Shown here piece after piece: positions 1 through 11,353 of a stretch of DNA of 64,000 nt. The notes under the pieces were generated by a model. The model worked only from the letters and a program-made list of their open reading frames with translations. It was not told the origin of the DNA and did no database searches. Origin of the DNA: Tribonema minus (taxonomy: Eukaryota; Sar; Xanthophyceae; Tribonematales; Tribonemataceae); the NCBI GenBank assembly GCA_017506865.1, contig JAFCMP010000223.1, positions 1,426,001 to 1,490,000 on the forward strand, given 5' to 3'. The translations under genes were made by a program, and so were the position numbers. The stretch's first letter is position 1, and each line of letters starts with the position of its first letter.

Positions 1-44
1 GCTGCCTTGCCTTGGCAATGACACCGATCAGCCTCAAAGGTGGA

Positions 45-284
45 CTACAACTTCAAAAGATAAGCGTAGATGCCCCAACTGTAGCCCTTCAGATCACCAT
101 CGTTTACCGCGAGAGTCATGAGCTGAATGCAAAGAAGGGACATCGCCAATAGCTTCAGGACAACGTGAGCAATCTGAACAACTGCCACCACAACTGCTGC
201 CAAATGGGCCAAGATGCGTGGGCGCCAGGGCAGCTTGCCAAGAAAACAAGGCAGCACATACGCCAGAACACAAGAAATTTGCAC
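45..284 (-). CDS. possible membrane-spanning exon (partial, uncertain)
   Basis: This is an open stretch on the minus strand rich in Leu, Val, Ala and Ile. It has two likely membrane segments, one around LAHLAAVVVAVVQIAHVVLK and one around LLAMSLLCIQLMTLAV. It could be a downstream exon of the ankyrin gene that ends near 1286, which would make that product an ankyrin protein with a membrane domain. I could not connect it by a clear splice pair, so the link is inference. It may also be a chance open frame. Confidence 0.25.
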   Translation of the reverse strand: MQISCVLAYVLPCFLGKLPWRPRILAHLAAVVVAVVQIAHVVLKLLAMSLLCIQLMTLAVNDGDLKGYSWGIYAYLLKL

Positions 285-1285
285 TTATGTTGCTACCCTC
301 GTTGCATGCTGCCTGACCGTGTGAAGCTCACTTGGAGCAGTTGCTTCTCAAGCATTGCCCTAAGATGCTGCTGACGTCAACGCAAGATCGCGCACAGGCA
401 GCAGTGCACAATCGTCAAGTATGTTAACATGCAACAGCAACTCACCTAAATGCAGCTCGATGAAGCGGAGTTGCCCCGCAGCCTCCCTGCACGCGAGAAA
501 AAATGATGGTAACAGCAGCCATTATTCGTGTCAGCAGCAGGCCACAAAATACACTGTGTTGTGCTTCAAGCAAGGTTCGGGCATGGGACGTGCATCACAC
601 ACAGTCAGTGCAGCGATGTGCGGTAGCACCACCTTCGCAGCAGGACTCGTAACATTGATCATGTACAGAAGCAGGCAGCGACGAATTGCATGGTTGCTGA
701 GACTCGGCAGGATAATGGGCGCATCTTGCTGACATGATTCATGAGCGTCAACGGTTGTTTGTCTTGACTTCGGAACAGCGCACAACCTATGAACACCACT
801 GCTCTGCCATTTGCCAGATTTTGACGACACATCTGCAAAGGCCTCGCCGTGTTCTGAACGGTGTTTGAAGCAGTTGGTAAAGTTGCTGAAGTGCAAGGCA
901 GTTTAGCATTGTCGTTGAACTCTGGCACATGCCAGAGGTGGCACCTGGAGCGTGGATGCACTACCTTGACGTTGCATATATACAGTCGCATTAGGGCCTG
1001 TATCTACTAACTATGTGGTTGAAGTGACAAGAAACGATTTTCAACAAGGAGGTAAATGCGGGTATATGCACTGGAAGTGGTACCTCTTTGCTGCATGCTG
1101 TAGGTCGCCTTCCGACGCGTGCAGTGGCGCAAGGGGTGGCACCTGATCCCCCATGGTGTCAGTGACACATACGCATGCCCTACAACCAATAATGCGGTAA
1201 CCATGCATGCAGTCAAGGCAACATGTCCTTCCTGCATGCCGTAGGTTGGTGGGTTAAGTCGTGCACAGTGTCGTGGTAACAGTAC

Positions 1286-2559
1286 CTGATCTTTGGGGAG
1301 GCCATCCACCCTTGCCCCTGCCTCCAGCAGCAGGCGCATCACATTCAGTCTGCAGTGCGGGAGGGTTTTGAAATGAAGGAAGTGTAACCCCCCTGAAACG
1401 CATCAGCCATACCCCAAAATAGGTACTGGTAGAACCAGGTACAGGATGACTGGTCAATGAGTCTAAAGTGCTTCAGTGACATATGATTCAAAGATTCAAG
1501 CGGTCATGCAACAAGCAGAAGCAGCGTCAGCATCTTAATGCAATGATCTGCGTCCTGGATGTCCTGCGTTGAGGTGTCTGAACTCTTGCATCGTACTTGT
1601 AAACTCTATTGCACATTGTCTACCATGTACCCCGACATTTTTCAGACAAAGTCAAAGAAACTGTAGAGGTCTTCAAAACTCTCAAAAATGCGCCCTGGAG
1701 CAAAGCTTGCCAATACGCTGGACATGCAAGCAACACCCAGGCAGATTTATTGTTACCTGAGTGCACTGCAATGCATTGGCAGACAAAGATCAGTGAAGCT
1801 CAAGAGTGGCAGCATACTGACGGCGGTTTTGTGAAACTTGATTCCTTCGCTGATGCACGAACGCCTGATGCCAGAATTGGCTCATGCCGGTGGTACAATT
1901 CGGTACACGAAGAGGGGCGACACTCGACAATGCCAGGCATTTTCTCACAGCTGAATAGTGCTATGGTATGGAGGAGCGTGCCAGCTTGGACTATGCACAG
2001 CAACCGGAGCACTGACCTGCCATGCTGGCTTGCGAAATGCAGCGGCGTGTAACCGTACATGTCCACACAGTCAGCCTTTGAGCAGTCAGCCTGTAAAAAT
2101 CGCCAGGTGGCACCGGCAACAAGGGGGTCAATTGAGCGGCACCCGTGTACTTTGGAACAAAATCTTTGTCGTAAAAACTCATAATGTGATGTACATATTT
2201 AAAGCTTGCTGTCTGAGCAGTTGCACTGAATCACACCAGCACTATGCAGGTTTCTGGTATGTATGCAAATCAGATTTTATGGATGAATGCATGCGTTCGA
2301 TATCAGGCAGCTCGTGGTTCACAACAAATCAAGGCATCACAGACATGAGGCGAGCTTGAAGTTGTCATTTAGAGAACACATATGCTACAGAGGACAAGCA
2401 GCGACTAGCAGAGCTTCTGACCTGCAGTAATTGCCGAAGTCGTTGCTCATCCCCGAGCTCCGCGGCTGTAAAAATGCTAGCTCTTGTAGTGAGGCGCCTG
2501 CATGGACAGCCTTTGCTGTTGCCATGCGTAGGACACAGCGAAGACAGTATGAAGGACAT
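1286..2559 (-). CDS. ankyrin-repeat protein, multi-exon, 3' end not resolved
   Basis: Three minus-strand exons are visible. Exon 1 (2559-2422) starts at an ATG and contains SIFTAAELGDEQRLRQLLQ, the first ankyrin helix pair. Exon 2 (2090-2017) contains DMYGYTPLHFASQHGR, a near-consensus ankyrin hairpin. A later exon (1392-1286) contains GLHFLHF followed by VMRLLLEAGARVDGLPKDQ, the end of another repeat. Splice sites are ACAG|GC to GGCAG|GTCAGT for exon 2 and TTTCAG|GG to ATCAG|GTACTG for the later exon. Exons 1 and 2 join in phase 0. The phase between 2017 and 1392 does not close, so at least one exon is missing from the model. Ankyrin repeats bind other proteins; nothing seen here defines the partner. 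Further exons may run to the left edge of the window. Confidence 0.6.
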
Positions 2560-3215
2560 GGTTGGCTCCGGTTGCTTCTGTTTGCTCTACTATTCTGTTG
2601 GCCGCTGATCACATTGAAGACAGCACCAAAGACATGCTCTGGTTCGTTTGACTCTGATCAAGTACGACAAACCTCACCACCAACTTCAACGTCAAGTTGA
2701 GGTTCAGTCTTTTTGCTCACCCTGACCCGGATTAAACATTCAGCAGCAGCGCAGTGCTCATTGCAGGAGGACCTCTTCTGCAGCAGCACCATGCCGCACC
2801 TGAACAGGCGCAAAGCACGCTACCACCGCCCCGCCACTGGGAAAAGCGAGATGTGAGTGTGTTTGGCGCGCGCCTCTCACCACGAGCACAAGTGCCGCAG
2901 CAGCACCAGCACCAACCAGCAGAGATGAAAAATGGAGAGATTGCACCTAGCACCATGTTCCATCATTGAAGAGCGCAACACATGACTGGGTCATCTCGCC
3001 ATGAGCGCATGCAACCTGCCCGGACAGTGCAGGCCTCAGGTTCTCTGTACGCACTGCTGCGTTCAATCGCAATTGCAAGACGCTGAGCAAGCATGCCTGC
3101 ATTCTGCTGCGCGTCCAGGCAGCCCGACAACCATCGTCACACACAAATGCCACACTCCTCAACAGGGAAGCCACATTCTCACACACTTCCCTGCCTCTGC
3201 CACTGCAGATCGAGC

Positions 3216-3926
3216 ATGGACTGGAACCATGATCTCCTACCCGCGCTGGTGCTAGAGTTCCTGGTGCCCCGCAACGGCATCCAGGTGATGCTCGTGAGCC
3301 GGCGCTGGAAGAGCGCGTACGACGTCAAATCTGGCGGCGTGACTCGCACGCACATCGCAGAGATGGTGCGGTCCGTCGAGCTGCTGCGCTGGGCTCGTGC
3401 CGCAGGATGCCCATGGGGTGCCAACACGTGCCACTGGGCGGCGGCGGGCGGACACCTCGAGGTCCTCAAGTGGGCACGCGCGGAAGGATGCTTGTGGGAT
3501 GAGGACACGTGCTACCGGGCGGCGGAGGGCGGGCACTTCGAGGTCTTCAAATGGGCGCGTGGCGAGGGGTGCCCCTGGAGCGTCTACACTTGCTGGGGAG
3601 CGGCGATGGGCGGACACCTCGAGATCCTCAAAAGGGCACACGCGGGAGGGTGCCCGTGGAATGAGGACACGTGCGCAGGGGCGGCGTCCAACGGCCACCT
3701 TCATGTTCTCAAGTGGGCGCGTGCGGAAGGGTGTCCGTGGACTGCGCTCACGTGCTCCATGGCGGCGGCCCACGGTCACCTGGAGGTCCTGAAGTGGGCG
3801 CGCTCTGAGGGGTGCCCGTGGGACATGTACACGTGCGAGGCGGCTTCGAAGAGAGGGCACCTGGGAGTCTCAGAGTGGGCGCGCGCCAACGGCTGCCCGG
3901 ACAGCTGTGACGTGTGGTGGGTATAG
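3216..3926 (+). CDS. F-box-like / ankyrin-like repeat protein
   Basis: Single-exon gene of 236 residues, starting at the ATG of MDWNHDLLPALVLEFL. The same frame is open upstream to 3093, but the first ~40 codons there are His/Ser/Pro-rich and look non-coding. Residues 1-35 resemble an F-box (DLLPALVLEFLVPRNG…VSRRWKSAYD). The rest is about six tandem repeats of roughly 26-28 residues with consensus HLEVLKWARAEGCPWDxxTC-AA-xG, a divergent ankyrin type common in algae, oomycetes and giant DNA viruses. F-box plus ankyrin-like repeats suggests a substrate adaptor of an SCF-type ubiquitin ligase, by family knowledge only. Exon GC is high and no intron is needed. The repeats drift at the C-terminus (VSEWARANGCPDSCD). 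Confidence 0.85.
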   Translation: MDWNHDLLPALVLEFLVPRNGIQVMLVSRRWKSAYDVKSGGVTRTHIAEMVRSVELLRWARAAGCPWGANTCHWAAAGGHLEVLKWARAEGCLWDEDTCYRAAEGGHFEVFKWARGEGCPWSVYTCWGAAMGGHLEILKRAHAGGCPWNEDTCAGAASNGHLHVLKWARAEGCPWTALTCSMAAAHGHLEVLKWARSEGCPWDMYTCEAASKRGHLGVSEWARANGCPDSCDVWWV

Positions 3927-5497
3927 TTGAGACTGTGCTTACTTGGGGGAGCCATTTGGTCTGTTGGGCTAGTATCAGGGCCAGCTTCCGTGCTTGTCTC
4001 TCAGTCTCCAAGGCTCCCAGTAGTAGTAGACATGCCACAAACGTGACATACATCAAACCCATCACGACGAGGACGCTGAAGGTATTTCTGCAGATCTCAA
4101 GTACGTTGTCATTTGTGTGCCATCTGCCTCGCCAACAAGCCTGGCCTTTGCAGTACTTCAATATGACGCCGCTCGCAACACAGGGACAGACGGGAATGCA
4201 AGCGTATCAATCTCAGCAAGGCCTCGGCACGCAGGGAATGAATGTTTGCAGACGAATCAACAACCCTTGTGTGTGTGCCGACGTTGTGGCGCAAAGCTGC
4301 ATGCGGGTGCTACATACGTGCTTCACACTGGATACTTACTGTATCTCTGTCCTTGCAAAAATGCAGTGCGATGGACACCAGGCAGTGAAGCCAGACTCTT
4401 GTGTGTACGTCATGGCAATGCGTGCGTTCAAGTCTACATGCCGTCTGCAAACGCTCATAGCATATGCGTAGGCCTTGCGCAGCTCTTGCAGACACACCCT
4501 GTATTATAATGTCTTCAACGAAGATGCAAACTTCCGAGGCCCTACCGAACTCGGGCATACCAGCCTACCCCACCTATTACGTTCCCCACCACCTGGTTTG
4601 CCAGAGATGGCACGCATTTCATCGCAATCAGCGAATGGTTCCAACGGATCCGGCATTCTAGGCCGTACATGCATCAAAGTCGCGCGCGTAGCACGACATC
4701 ACATAAAAACCGGCACCGAGCTTGCCCGTGCAGCTTGCCCGTGCGCTACGCAGGATCAGGGAGACATGCAGTTGCTACTTGAAGTTGACGCTCCGTAGTG
4801 CGTCATCGCAGCACGGCGCGTGTTTTGTGGTACGCCGAGAGGGGGAAGGGGGCGGCACGCACAAAGGCGTCATAGAGCGCTTATCCCATGTGGAGTCAAT
4901 GACTTAAGACTCCATGACTTGAGACTCCATGACTTGCAACTCCATGACTTGTTGTGGCGATTGCCGCGGGTCCGAACAGTCGCGGACGGAAGCCAGCGGC
5001 GGCCGCCCCCCGCCGCCGTGACTGGAGCTGCTGACGCGTTGTCGAGCGCTGCTGCTCCAGCTCTGCGCCTGCGCAGCGAGCGCCGGCATGAATGAGGCGA
5101 GGTTTGCGCATGGCGGCCGTGACTGAGCGTTGCTCCAAGTTGAACATCCAGGCAGTGCCGCCAAACAAAAGATGTCGTCACCAGTGCTACCTCAGCATTG
5201 TTCTGCGGCACAGCGGCTACCCATCAGTACACTGGCAATCTACGTAGAACCAATTTGGAGCCTCAGTCTACTGAGCGCCAATTTGGTGCCAATGCGGCGA
5301 CGGGCAGGTCGTCATGCGAGAGTGTGCTTTGTGACATTTCGCTCAGCGAGAGTGTACTGAAACTCTGAGAGTGTACTGCCAGAAGGTAGGCACAAGGCAC
5401 ATACATGCGTGAAACCGCAAGTACGCTGCCACACAGCGCACTGCACGTCGCCTCAACACCTCCTCAACTGCCCCCCCCCCCTCTGCGGGAGCGCTGA
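3927..5497. other. intergenic, no supported gene
   Basis: I see no convincing coding exon between the F-box gene and the last exon of the membrane-protein gene. Open frames here overlap in several phases without family motifs. The stretch holds the short tandem repeat at 4893-4951 and a GC-rich patch around 4970-5120. Confidence 0.5.
4893..4951. repeat. 15-bp tandem repeat, about four copies
   Basis: The unit is ACTCCATGACTTGAG with small changes, repeated about four times. A related, more degenerate run of GAGTCA/ACTTGAGAGTGAG words lies near 9790-9845. Confidence 0.7.
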
Positions 5498-8400
5498 TCA
5501 AACAGCGTCACCACACACTGCAATGCAAAATAGCAACGCCACCGCGCGCACCTCTAATGAGCTGATCGATGTGACGGACGTCTGCCGCGGGGCCGCGTAC
5601 GTCGGCAGCACGTTGCCCCCGCCCCCCGCGTCCCCCCCCGTCCCCCCGCTGTTGGCGACGCACAGCGAGAGGAGCGTCACCCCATTGTCCAGGATGCTCA
5701 GCCCCAGGGTGTACGGCTGGTAGATGACGCCCGCTTGGACGAGCACCGCCACGACCGAGCACGCGAGGGTGAAAGACACGCTGAACGCCATGGCCAGTAT
5801 GGCCCTGTAGATGAGCGTGTGGTAGACCCTGCTCCCCCTGCGCACGACAGTTGGCGCATTTGACGGAAAGAAAATTAAGTCTTCAGCAGGGACCCTGGTC
5901 TGCATACGCTCGCAGTGGTCATCAGGGTCAGGCCGTGCAAAGCAGCTACTTGCTGCTACACACACTTCAATGACGTGTACACTCTCTCCTATTTGCCATC
6001 ATCTCTGGCCCGCCCCTCTTTGATCGCTCTGCTCATTGCGGCGCCAGCCCCTCCCCTCATGGTGAACAAGTTCAAGAGGCAGCGCCTCGCGAGGCATGCC
6101 TTCCAAGCAGTATACACTTGAAGTTAATACTTGAAGTAAGAATTCCTACTACGACCTTTAAGCACCACTGGCCTCAATCAAGACCATGCCTCTAACTCGA
6201 AGCGCACCTGCAGCCCCAACCCTCACCAACCCCCATACATACGTGAAGCAAGACGACCAACTTCGAACACACCTTCAAGTCCAGGTGACGTCGTCATCTC
6301 CGACCGCCGCCCGCCATCTACGCTCCCCCTCCCCCCCCCCCCCCCCAACCCCCGCGCACGCCAATGCCCTTCATGACGCACATGTTGCAAGCAGCCTGAC
6401 TCGCAAGCGTGCATTTGTCACCTCTTGGCAATAAATACTGGCAGCAAAGAACTTCACACCTTAGACGACAGGTCGCGTTCACGACAGGGTCGCGACGGAC
6501 TGTCGTGAAACGACAGCCAAAAGTCCTGTCGCGACGGTCCGACGGACCCATCGCCACCTTCCTGTCGTCTAGACGACGCCGTCGCGACAGGTCTCGCTGA
6601 CGTCATGTCGTCTAGACGACGCCGTCGTGCAATGGAACCACTTTTACTGTCGTGTCCTGTCGTGTGTTACAGGACGCACATACAACTGCTACAGGGTCGA
6701 CAGCAAGGCTTAAGAGGCATGAGGATAGCTGACGAAGCATAGCGCAAGCTCTAACACCATTGTTGGCACAGGCGCTAGGCTGAAAGATGTGACGTTTTGC
6801 AATCGCACTTCAATTTCTGCTTGAAGTTTGATCTGTCGTTCCTGTCGTGAACGAGCTCGCAAAACCCCTGTCGTCTAGACGACGCCGTCGCGACAGGCCG
6901 GCGCAAGTTCCTGTCGTCTAGACGACACCGTCGCGACAGACTGGCGCATGTTACTGTCGTCTAGACGACGCCGTCGCGACAGGCTGGCGTAAGTTCCTGT
7001 TGTCTAGACGACGCCATCGCGACGGACTGTCGTCTAAGGTGTGAACAACTTCCCGTATGCATATGCCCGCTTTCTGGCGATGGTCAACTCCAACCACTGC
7101 TCCCCCCTCCGTGCCGTCCCTGCTCTACATGTTTATAAATGTGAATACACGGTACCTCTCTTCAAAGCTTGAACTTGAAGTTGCACAACAAGTTCAACTT
7201 CAACTGTATGTGTACTCACTTTCAAGTGGCGGTCATCTCCACCTGCCGCCCCTTCGCACTTCCCCTGCGTATATACATTAGACTGACAGTACCTCTCTTC
7301 GACGCAATATATTTGAAGTGAAACATGTGTGGACTCACTTTCTAGCGACGGTCATCTCCGCCCGCCGCCCCCCCTCACCGCCGTCCCCGCCGCCCCCCTG
7401 GCGGCGCGCGAGCCCCGTCCCCTTCAAGGCGCGCACGTGCGACAGCAGCGGCGTATACTGAAGTACAACTTCAACTACAACTTCTCGAGTATATGCGTAC
7501 TCACTTTCTAGCAACGGTCATCTCCGTCCGCCGCCCCCCCCCCTCACCGCCGTCCCCGCCGCCCCCCTGGCGGCGCGCAAGCCCCGTCCCCCTCATGGCG
7601 CGCACGTGCGACAGCAGCGGCGTATACTGAAGTACAACTTCAACTACAACTTCTCGAGTATATGCGTACTCACTTTCTAGCGACGGTCATCTCCGCCCGC
7701 CGCCCCCCCCCCTCACCGCCGTCCCCGCCGCCCCCCTGGCGGCGCGCAAGCCCCGTCCCCCTCATGGCGCGCACGTGCGACAGCAGCGGCGTATACTGAA
7801 GTACAACTTCGACTACAACTTCTCGAGTATATGCGTACTCACTTTCTAGCGATGGTCATCTCCACCCGCCGCCCCCCCCCCTCACCGCCGTCCCCGCCGC
7901 CCCCCTGGCGGCGCGCAAGCCCCGTCCCCCTCATAGCGCGCACGTGCGACAGCAGCGGCGTATACTGAAGTACAACTTCAACTACAACTTCTCGAGTATA
8001 TGCGTACTCACTTTCTAGCGACGGTCATCTCCGCCCGCCGCCCCCCCCCCTCACCGCCGTCCCCGCCGCCCCCCTGGCGGCGCGCAAGCCCCGTCCCCCT
8101 CATGGCGCGCACGTGCGACAGCAGCGGCGTATACTGAAGTACAACTTCGACTACAACTTCTCGAGTATATGCGTACTCACTTTCTAGCGATGGTCATCTC
8201 CACCCGCCGCCCCCCCCCTCACCGCCGTCCCCGCCGCCCCCCTGGCGGCGCGCAAGCCCCGTCCCCCTCATAGCGCGCACGTGCGACAGCAGCGGCGTAT
8301 ACTGAAGTACAACTTCAACTACAACTTCTCGAGTATATGCGTACTCACTTTCTAGCGATGGTCATCTCCGCCCGCCGCCCCCCCCCTCACCGCCGTCCCC

Positions 8401-11353
8401 GCCGCCCCCCTGGCGGCGCGCAAGCCCCGTCCCCCTCATGGCGCGCACGTGCGACAGCAGCGGCGTATACTGAAGGACAACTTCAACTACAACTTCTCGA
8501 GTATATGCGTACTCACTTTCTAGCGACGGTCATCTCCGCCCGCCGCCCCCCCCCCTCACCGCCGTCCCCGCCGCCCCCCTGGCGGCGCGCAAGCCCCGTC
8601 CCCCTCATGGCGCGCACGTGCGACAGCAGCGGCCACACAAACAGCCCCGCGAACACCACGTGCGACGCGAGCTGCGCGGCCCACATGAGGAGGAACGTCA
8701 CCGGCGGAAAGATGACGACGCAGCGCACGCCCGTGTCGTAGCGCTTCGGCGTCAGCAGCCACAGGCTCGGGACGAGCACGAGCAGGAGGACGTTGGCCAG
8801 GAGCAGCAGCGCTCCGAAGGCGCGCCAGCGCGGCCAGCGCGGGTTGAGCGCGTTGGCGGCGTTGGCGCGCAGGAAGAGGTGGAGGAAGGCGAGCGCGGAG
8901 CTGGTGGTGCGCATGATGCCCCAGGCCTGCGGGACGCGCGCATTCAGGCGTCAGTGCTCCGCGGCACACATCCGGCACTGAAGTTGGCACAGTGGCGTGC
9001 ACACGTGATTGGAGGTGTGTGTATGTGTTGGAGCAAACATGAATAAATGTGTACTCAAGTACACAAAACAGTGCAAGTAAGTAGCGGCGATGCACATGAT
9101 GCCCTAGGCTTGCGGCGCGGCGCGCGCACAGGCGTCAGTGCTATGCATGGCGCATCTGGTACTTCAAAGTATTTTTTACAAGATGATAGTGTGCATACGC
9201 TATATATGAGCTCTACCATCTTTTGATTCGTTTTCACAGGTGTATATGACTGGAGCCGTGTGCAGACAAAACAGAAGTGTGAGCAAAGTGATCGGAGCTG
9301 GCCGTGCGCATGATGCCCCAGACCTGTGGCACGTGTGCACACGGGCATCAGCGCTCCATATGACACACTTTGTAGGTAGGATGGTACAGTAGTGTGTGCA
9401 TACACGATCGGAGGTGGCTATGTACACAACAAAAGCTTGTGCACCCATGATCAGAACTGGCTGCGCAGGTGATGCCCAAGGCCTGCGGCCCGTGATGGCG
9501 CAAGAACCTGCGTGGCATGTCCACCACATTACTCACGACAACATCATTATGCGCATACGTGAACAGATTATGGTGTCAGCGTAGTTGTGAACAGCAGCAA
9601 CTATCTTTGCTTGCACACACCGGCACATACCATTCAAGTAGCTTTGAACTTCCGAGCGCAGCATCGGGGTGGAAGGGCAGGGCGAATATTCAACACATTG
9701 CAGATACACGTTGTATTCGCATGCTTGCACATGGGACACTGGCTAACAGCTGCTGGACACCCGGGGTGCCTACGCCCCCCTGTGCGTTGAGCATGAGTCA
9801 ACGACTTGAGAGTGAGACTATGACTTGCGAGTGAGTGAGTCCATGAATCTTACTGGACGCACCCGCAGCGGTACTGAAAGCGATCCTGAAGGGCCTGAGC
9901 ACAAGTTCTGTTGCAGCAACAGCTGGACACCGGCATCTCGTGCCAACACAGGAATACAGGGGATCAACACTTATCACTGGGTCATCAACTTTGCCAGCAC
10001 AATCACCTGGCAGTGCATCTGATGCGATGACAGGCGACCTTGGTGGCACGCGCACTTGCGCCTGTCGCTTCTGAAAGGTTTCAATAAAGTAAAAGCCGCA
10101 AGCTCAGGCTTCCGCGAGCTGTAGCTTGTGGCAGTGGCACAGTGTTGAGTCGTGACACTTGTGTGGCATGCAGTACAAAGAAAGGGCTGTTTTATGCCCT
10201 GACCACAGTACTTGCACACTTAAAGTGGTTTGTCGTTGCTCATGGAAGTATTGCAATTTGAAGACTATTATAGAAACTATCACTGGCGCTCACTACTGGC
10301 CGTGGCACTCACATAGCCTATCTTGCAGATGCTGAGGTCGGTCATCTTCCCGAGGTGAAAGTACGCCAACTGCCACACCGTGTTGAGCGATGACAGAAAC
10401 GCGGCTGCGAGCGCTGTCACGGTGATGGCATTGCGCTTTCTCATCACCAGTGTGCGCTCCGCGAAGAAGCACAGCGTCTGCCATACACAGGCAACGCGCA
10501 TAGGGGAGGACTTGAGAGAGTATGCAAGGCACTGCATACAAATGCAGTCTTGCACTGCGTATGGCAGCATGAGCGCTGTCACAATGAATGCGACTTCACT
10601 GCTGCGCCAATCATGCATGGTGCCTGCAGTTGCAGGCGGCACGCAATGTCAGTGTCAACGGATGCATACTTGAAGTGCAGTATACTTGAAGTACAGTAGG
10701 TTTCTAATGCAGTGCCCCACTACCACTATGGCCAAGGGCCACACTGGTCTGCACAAAACTATGCGACGAAAGACACGGCCGTTCACGATGGCAGTGCCGC
10801 CAGAAGATCAGCCTCGGCGAACGTCATGTCATTGTTCTGCGTATCAAACCCCCGCTGCCCACAGGTATTTGCGGAGTCAACTTCAAGCCAGGAGCGCTGC
10901 ACGACATGAAACCGTGAGGCGCATGCTTCTGAGTTTGCGACAGGCATTGAGAAACCATTCTTGACTGTGAACGCCTCGGTGGTGGCTGACTAGAGAGGTC
11001 ATGTCGCTGTGGGCTGCACTACGGGGCGAGCATGCGAGCCGTTCTGGTGCGCTCGCATGCCAAGGGCTGATGCCCTAGCGCCTTTGAATACCTGCATCGC
11101 TGGAAATTTGATTACTGTGGCGTTCATCAGGGCTGTTGTCTTCGCCCTCTGATGTAGTTTGTGTCAGCGAGGTGTGTGTCGCCGCTATGCATTCACATGG
11201 AAGTTGTGGTACGTACTACCGATAGGTCTGTTCAAAGCACAAGCTATGTACTGATGTGCTACGTGCACAGCTTGCCTGAAGGGAGAGTACGAGGGACGCG
11301 GTGACGCTGGTCACGCCAAAGAAAGCGCTCGACACCATCGGATCCAGCCCCAT
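5498..11353 (-). CDS. polytopic (about 7-TM) membrane protein, unknown family
   Basis: A six-exon model closes in phase. Exon 1 is 11353-11276 (MGLDPMVSSAFFGVTSVTAS), ending at a GC donor, CAG|GCAAGC. The others are 10854-10787, 10601-10313 (IVTALMLPY…LCFFAERTLVMRKRN…LSSLNTVWQLAYFHLGK), 8926-8517 (LLLLANVLLLVLVPSLWLL, VVIFPPVTFLLMWAAQLAS), 5837-5552 and optionally on to a stop at 5498. Exon 5 carries IYRAILAMAFSVSFTLACSV and QAGVIYQPYTLGLSILDNGV. Hydrophobic helices separated by short basic loops suggest about seven membrane spans. I do not recognise the family. The 8517 donor (AGAAA|GTGAGTA) is preferred because it gives the phase needed by exon 5. The earlier donor CAC|GTGCGC at ~8611 does not. 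The protein after SSLE is uncertain: either a stop at 5498 or another exon after the 5552 donor. Confidence 0.6.
6455..7043. mobile_element. foldback / MITE-like element with palindromic 16-mer array
   Basis: The ends are perfect 17-bp inverted repeats, CACACCTTAGACGACAG on the left and its reverse complement on the right. If the flanking TT/AA is counted they extend to 19 bp. The 8 bp outside each end are AAGAACTT and AACAACTT, seven of eight matching, which fits an imperfect 8-bp target duplication of the hAT type. Inside are at least six copies of the self-complementary GTCGTCTAGACGAC, each usually followed by GCCGTCGCGACAG. No transposase frame is present, so the element would be non-autonomous. 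It sits in intron 4 of the membrane-protein gene. Confidence 0.7.
7207..8640. repeat. 168-169 bp tandem repeat of an exon end plus its 5' splice site
   Basis: About eight units. Marker word GCGTACTCACTTTCTAGC recurs near 7494, 7663, 7832, 8001, 8170, 8338 and 8506, with diverged first units near 7210 and 7330. Read on the minus strand, each unit holds the last ~115 bp of exon 4 of the membrane-protein gene, its donor AGAAA|GTGAGTACG, and ~50 bp of intron with ACTTCAAC words. Only the unit next to the exon is part of the coding model. The others lie inside intron 4. The poly-C run differs in length between units, so the copies are not all in one reading frame. Confidence 0.9.
9060..9500 (-). 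repeat. three decayed copies of the exon 4 acceptor region
   Basis: Sequences near 9090-9150, 9300-9360 and 9460-9500 resemble the true acceptor region at 8905-8960 (GCGCATGATGCCCCAGGC and GGCGTCAGTGCTCC, + strand). They carry indels and substitutions. They lie upstream of exon 4 on the coding strand, that is, inside intron 3. Confidence 0.65.

Noticed and set aside
7207..8640. CRISPR-like array
   Set aside because: Units are ~168 bp with no short repeat/unique spacer structure, in a eukaryotic intron.
8337..8741. Plus-strand frame across the 168-bp tandem array
   Set aside because: It is antisense to the exon 4/intron 4 border and is a product of the repeat.
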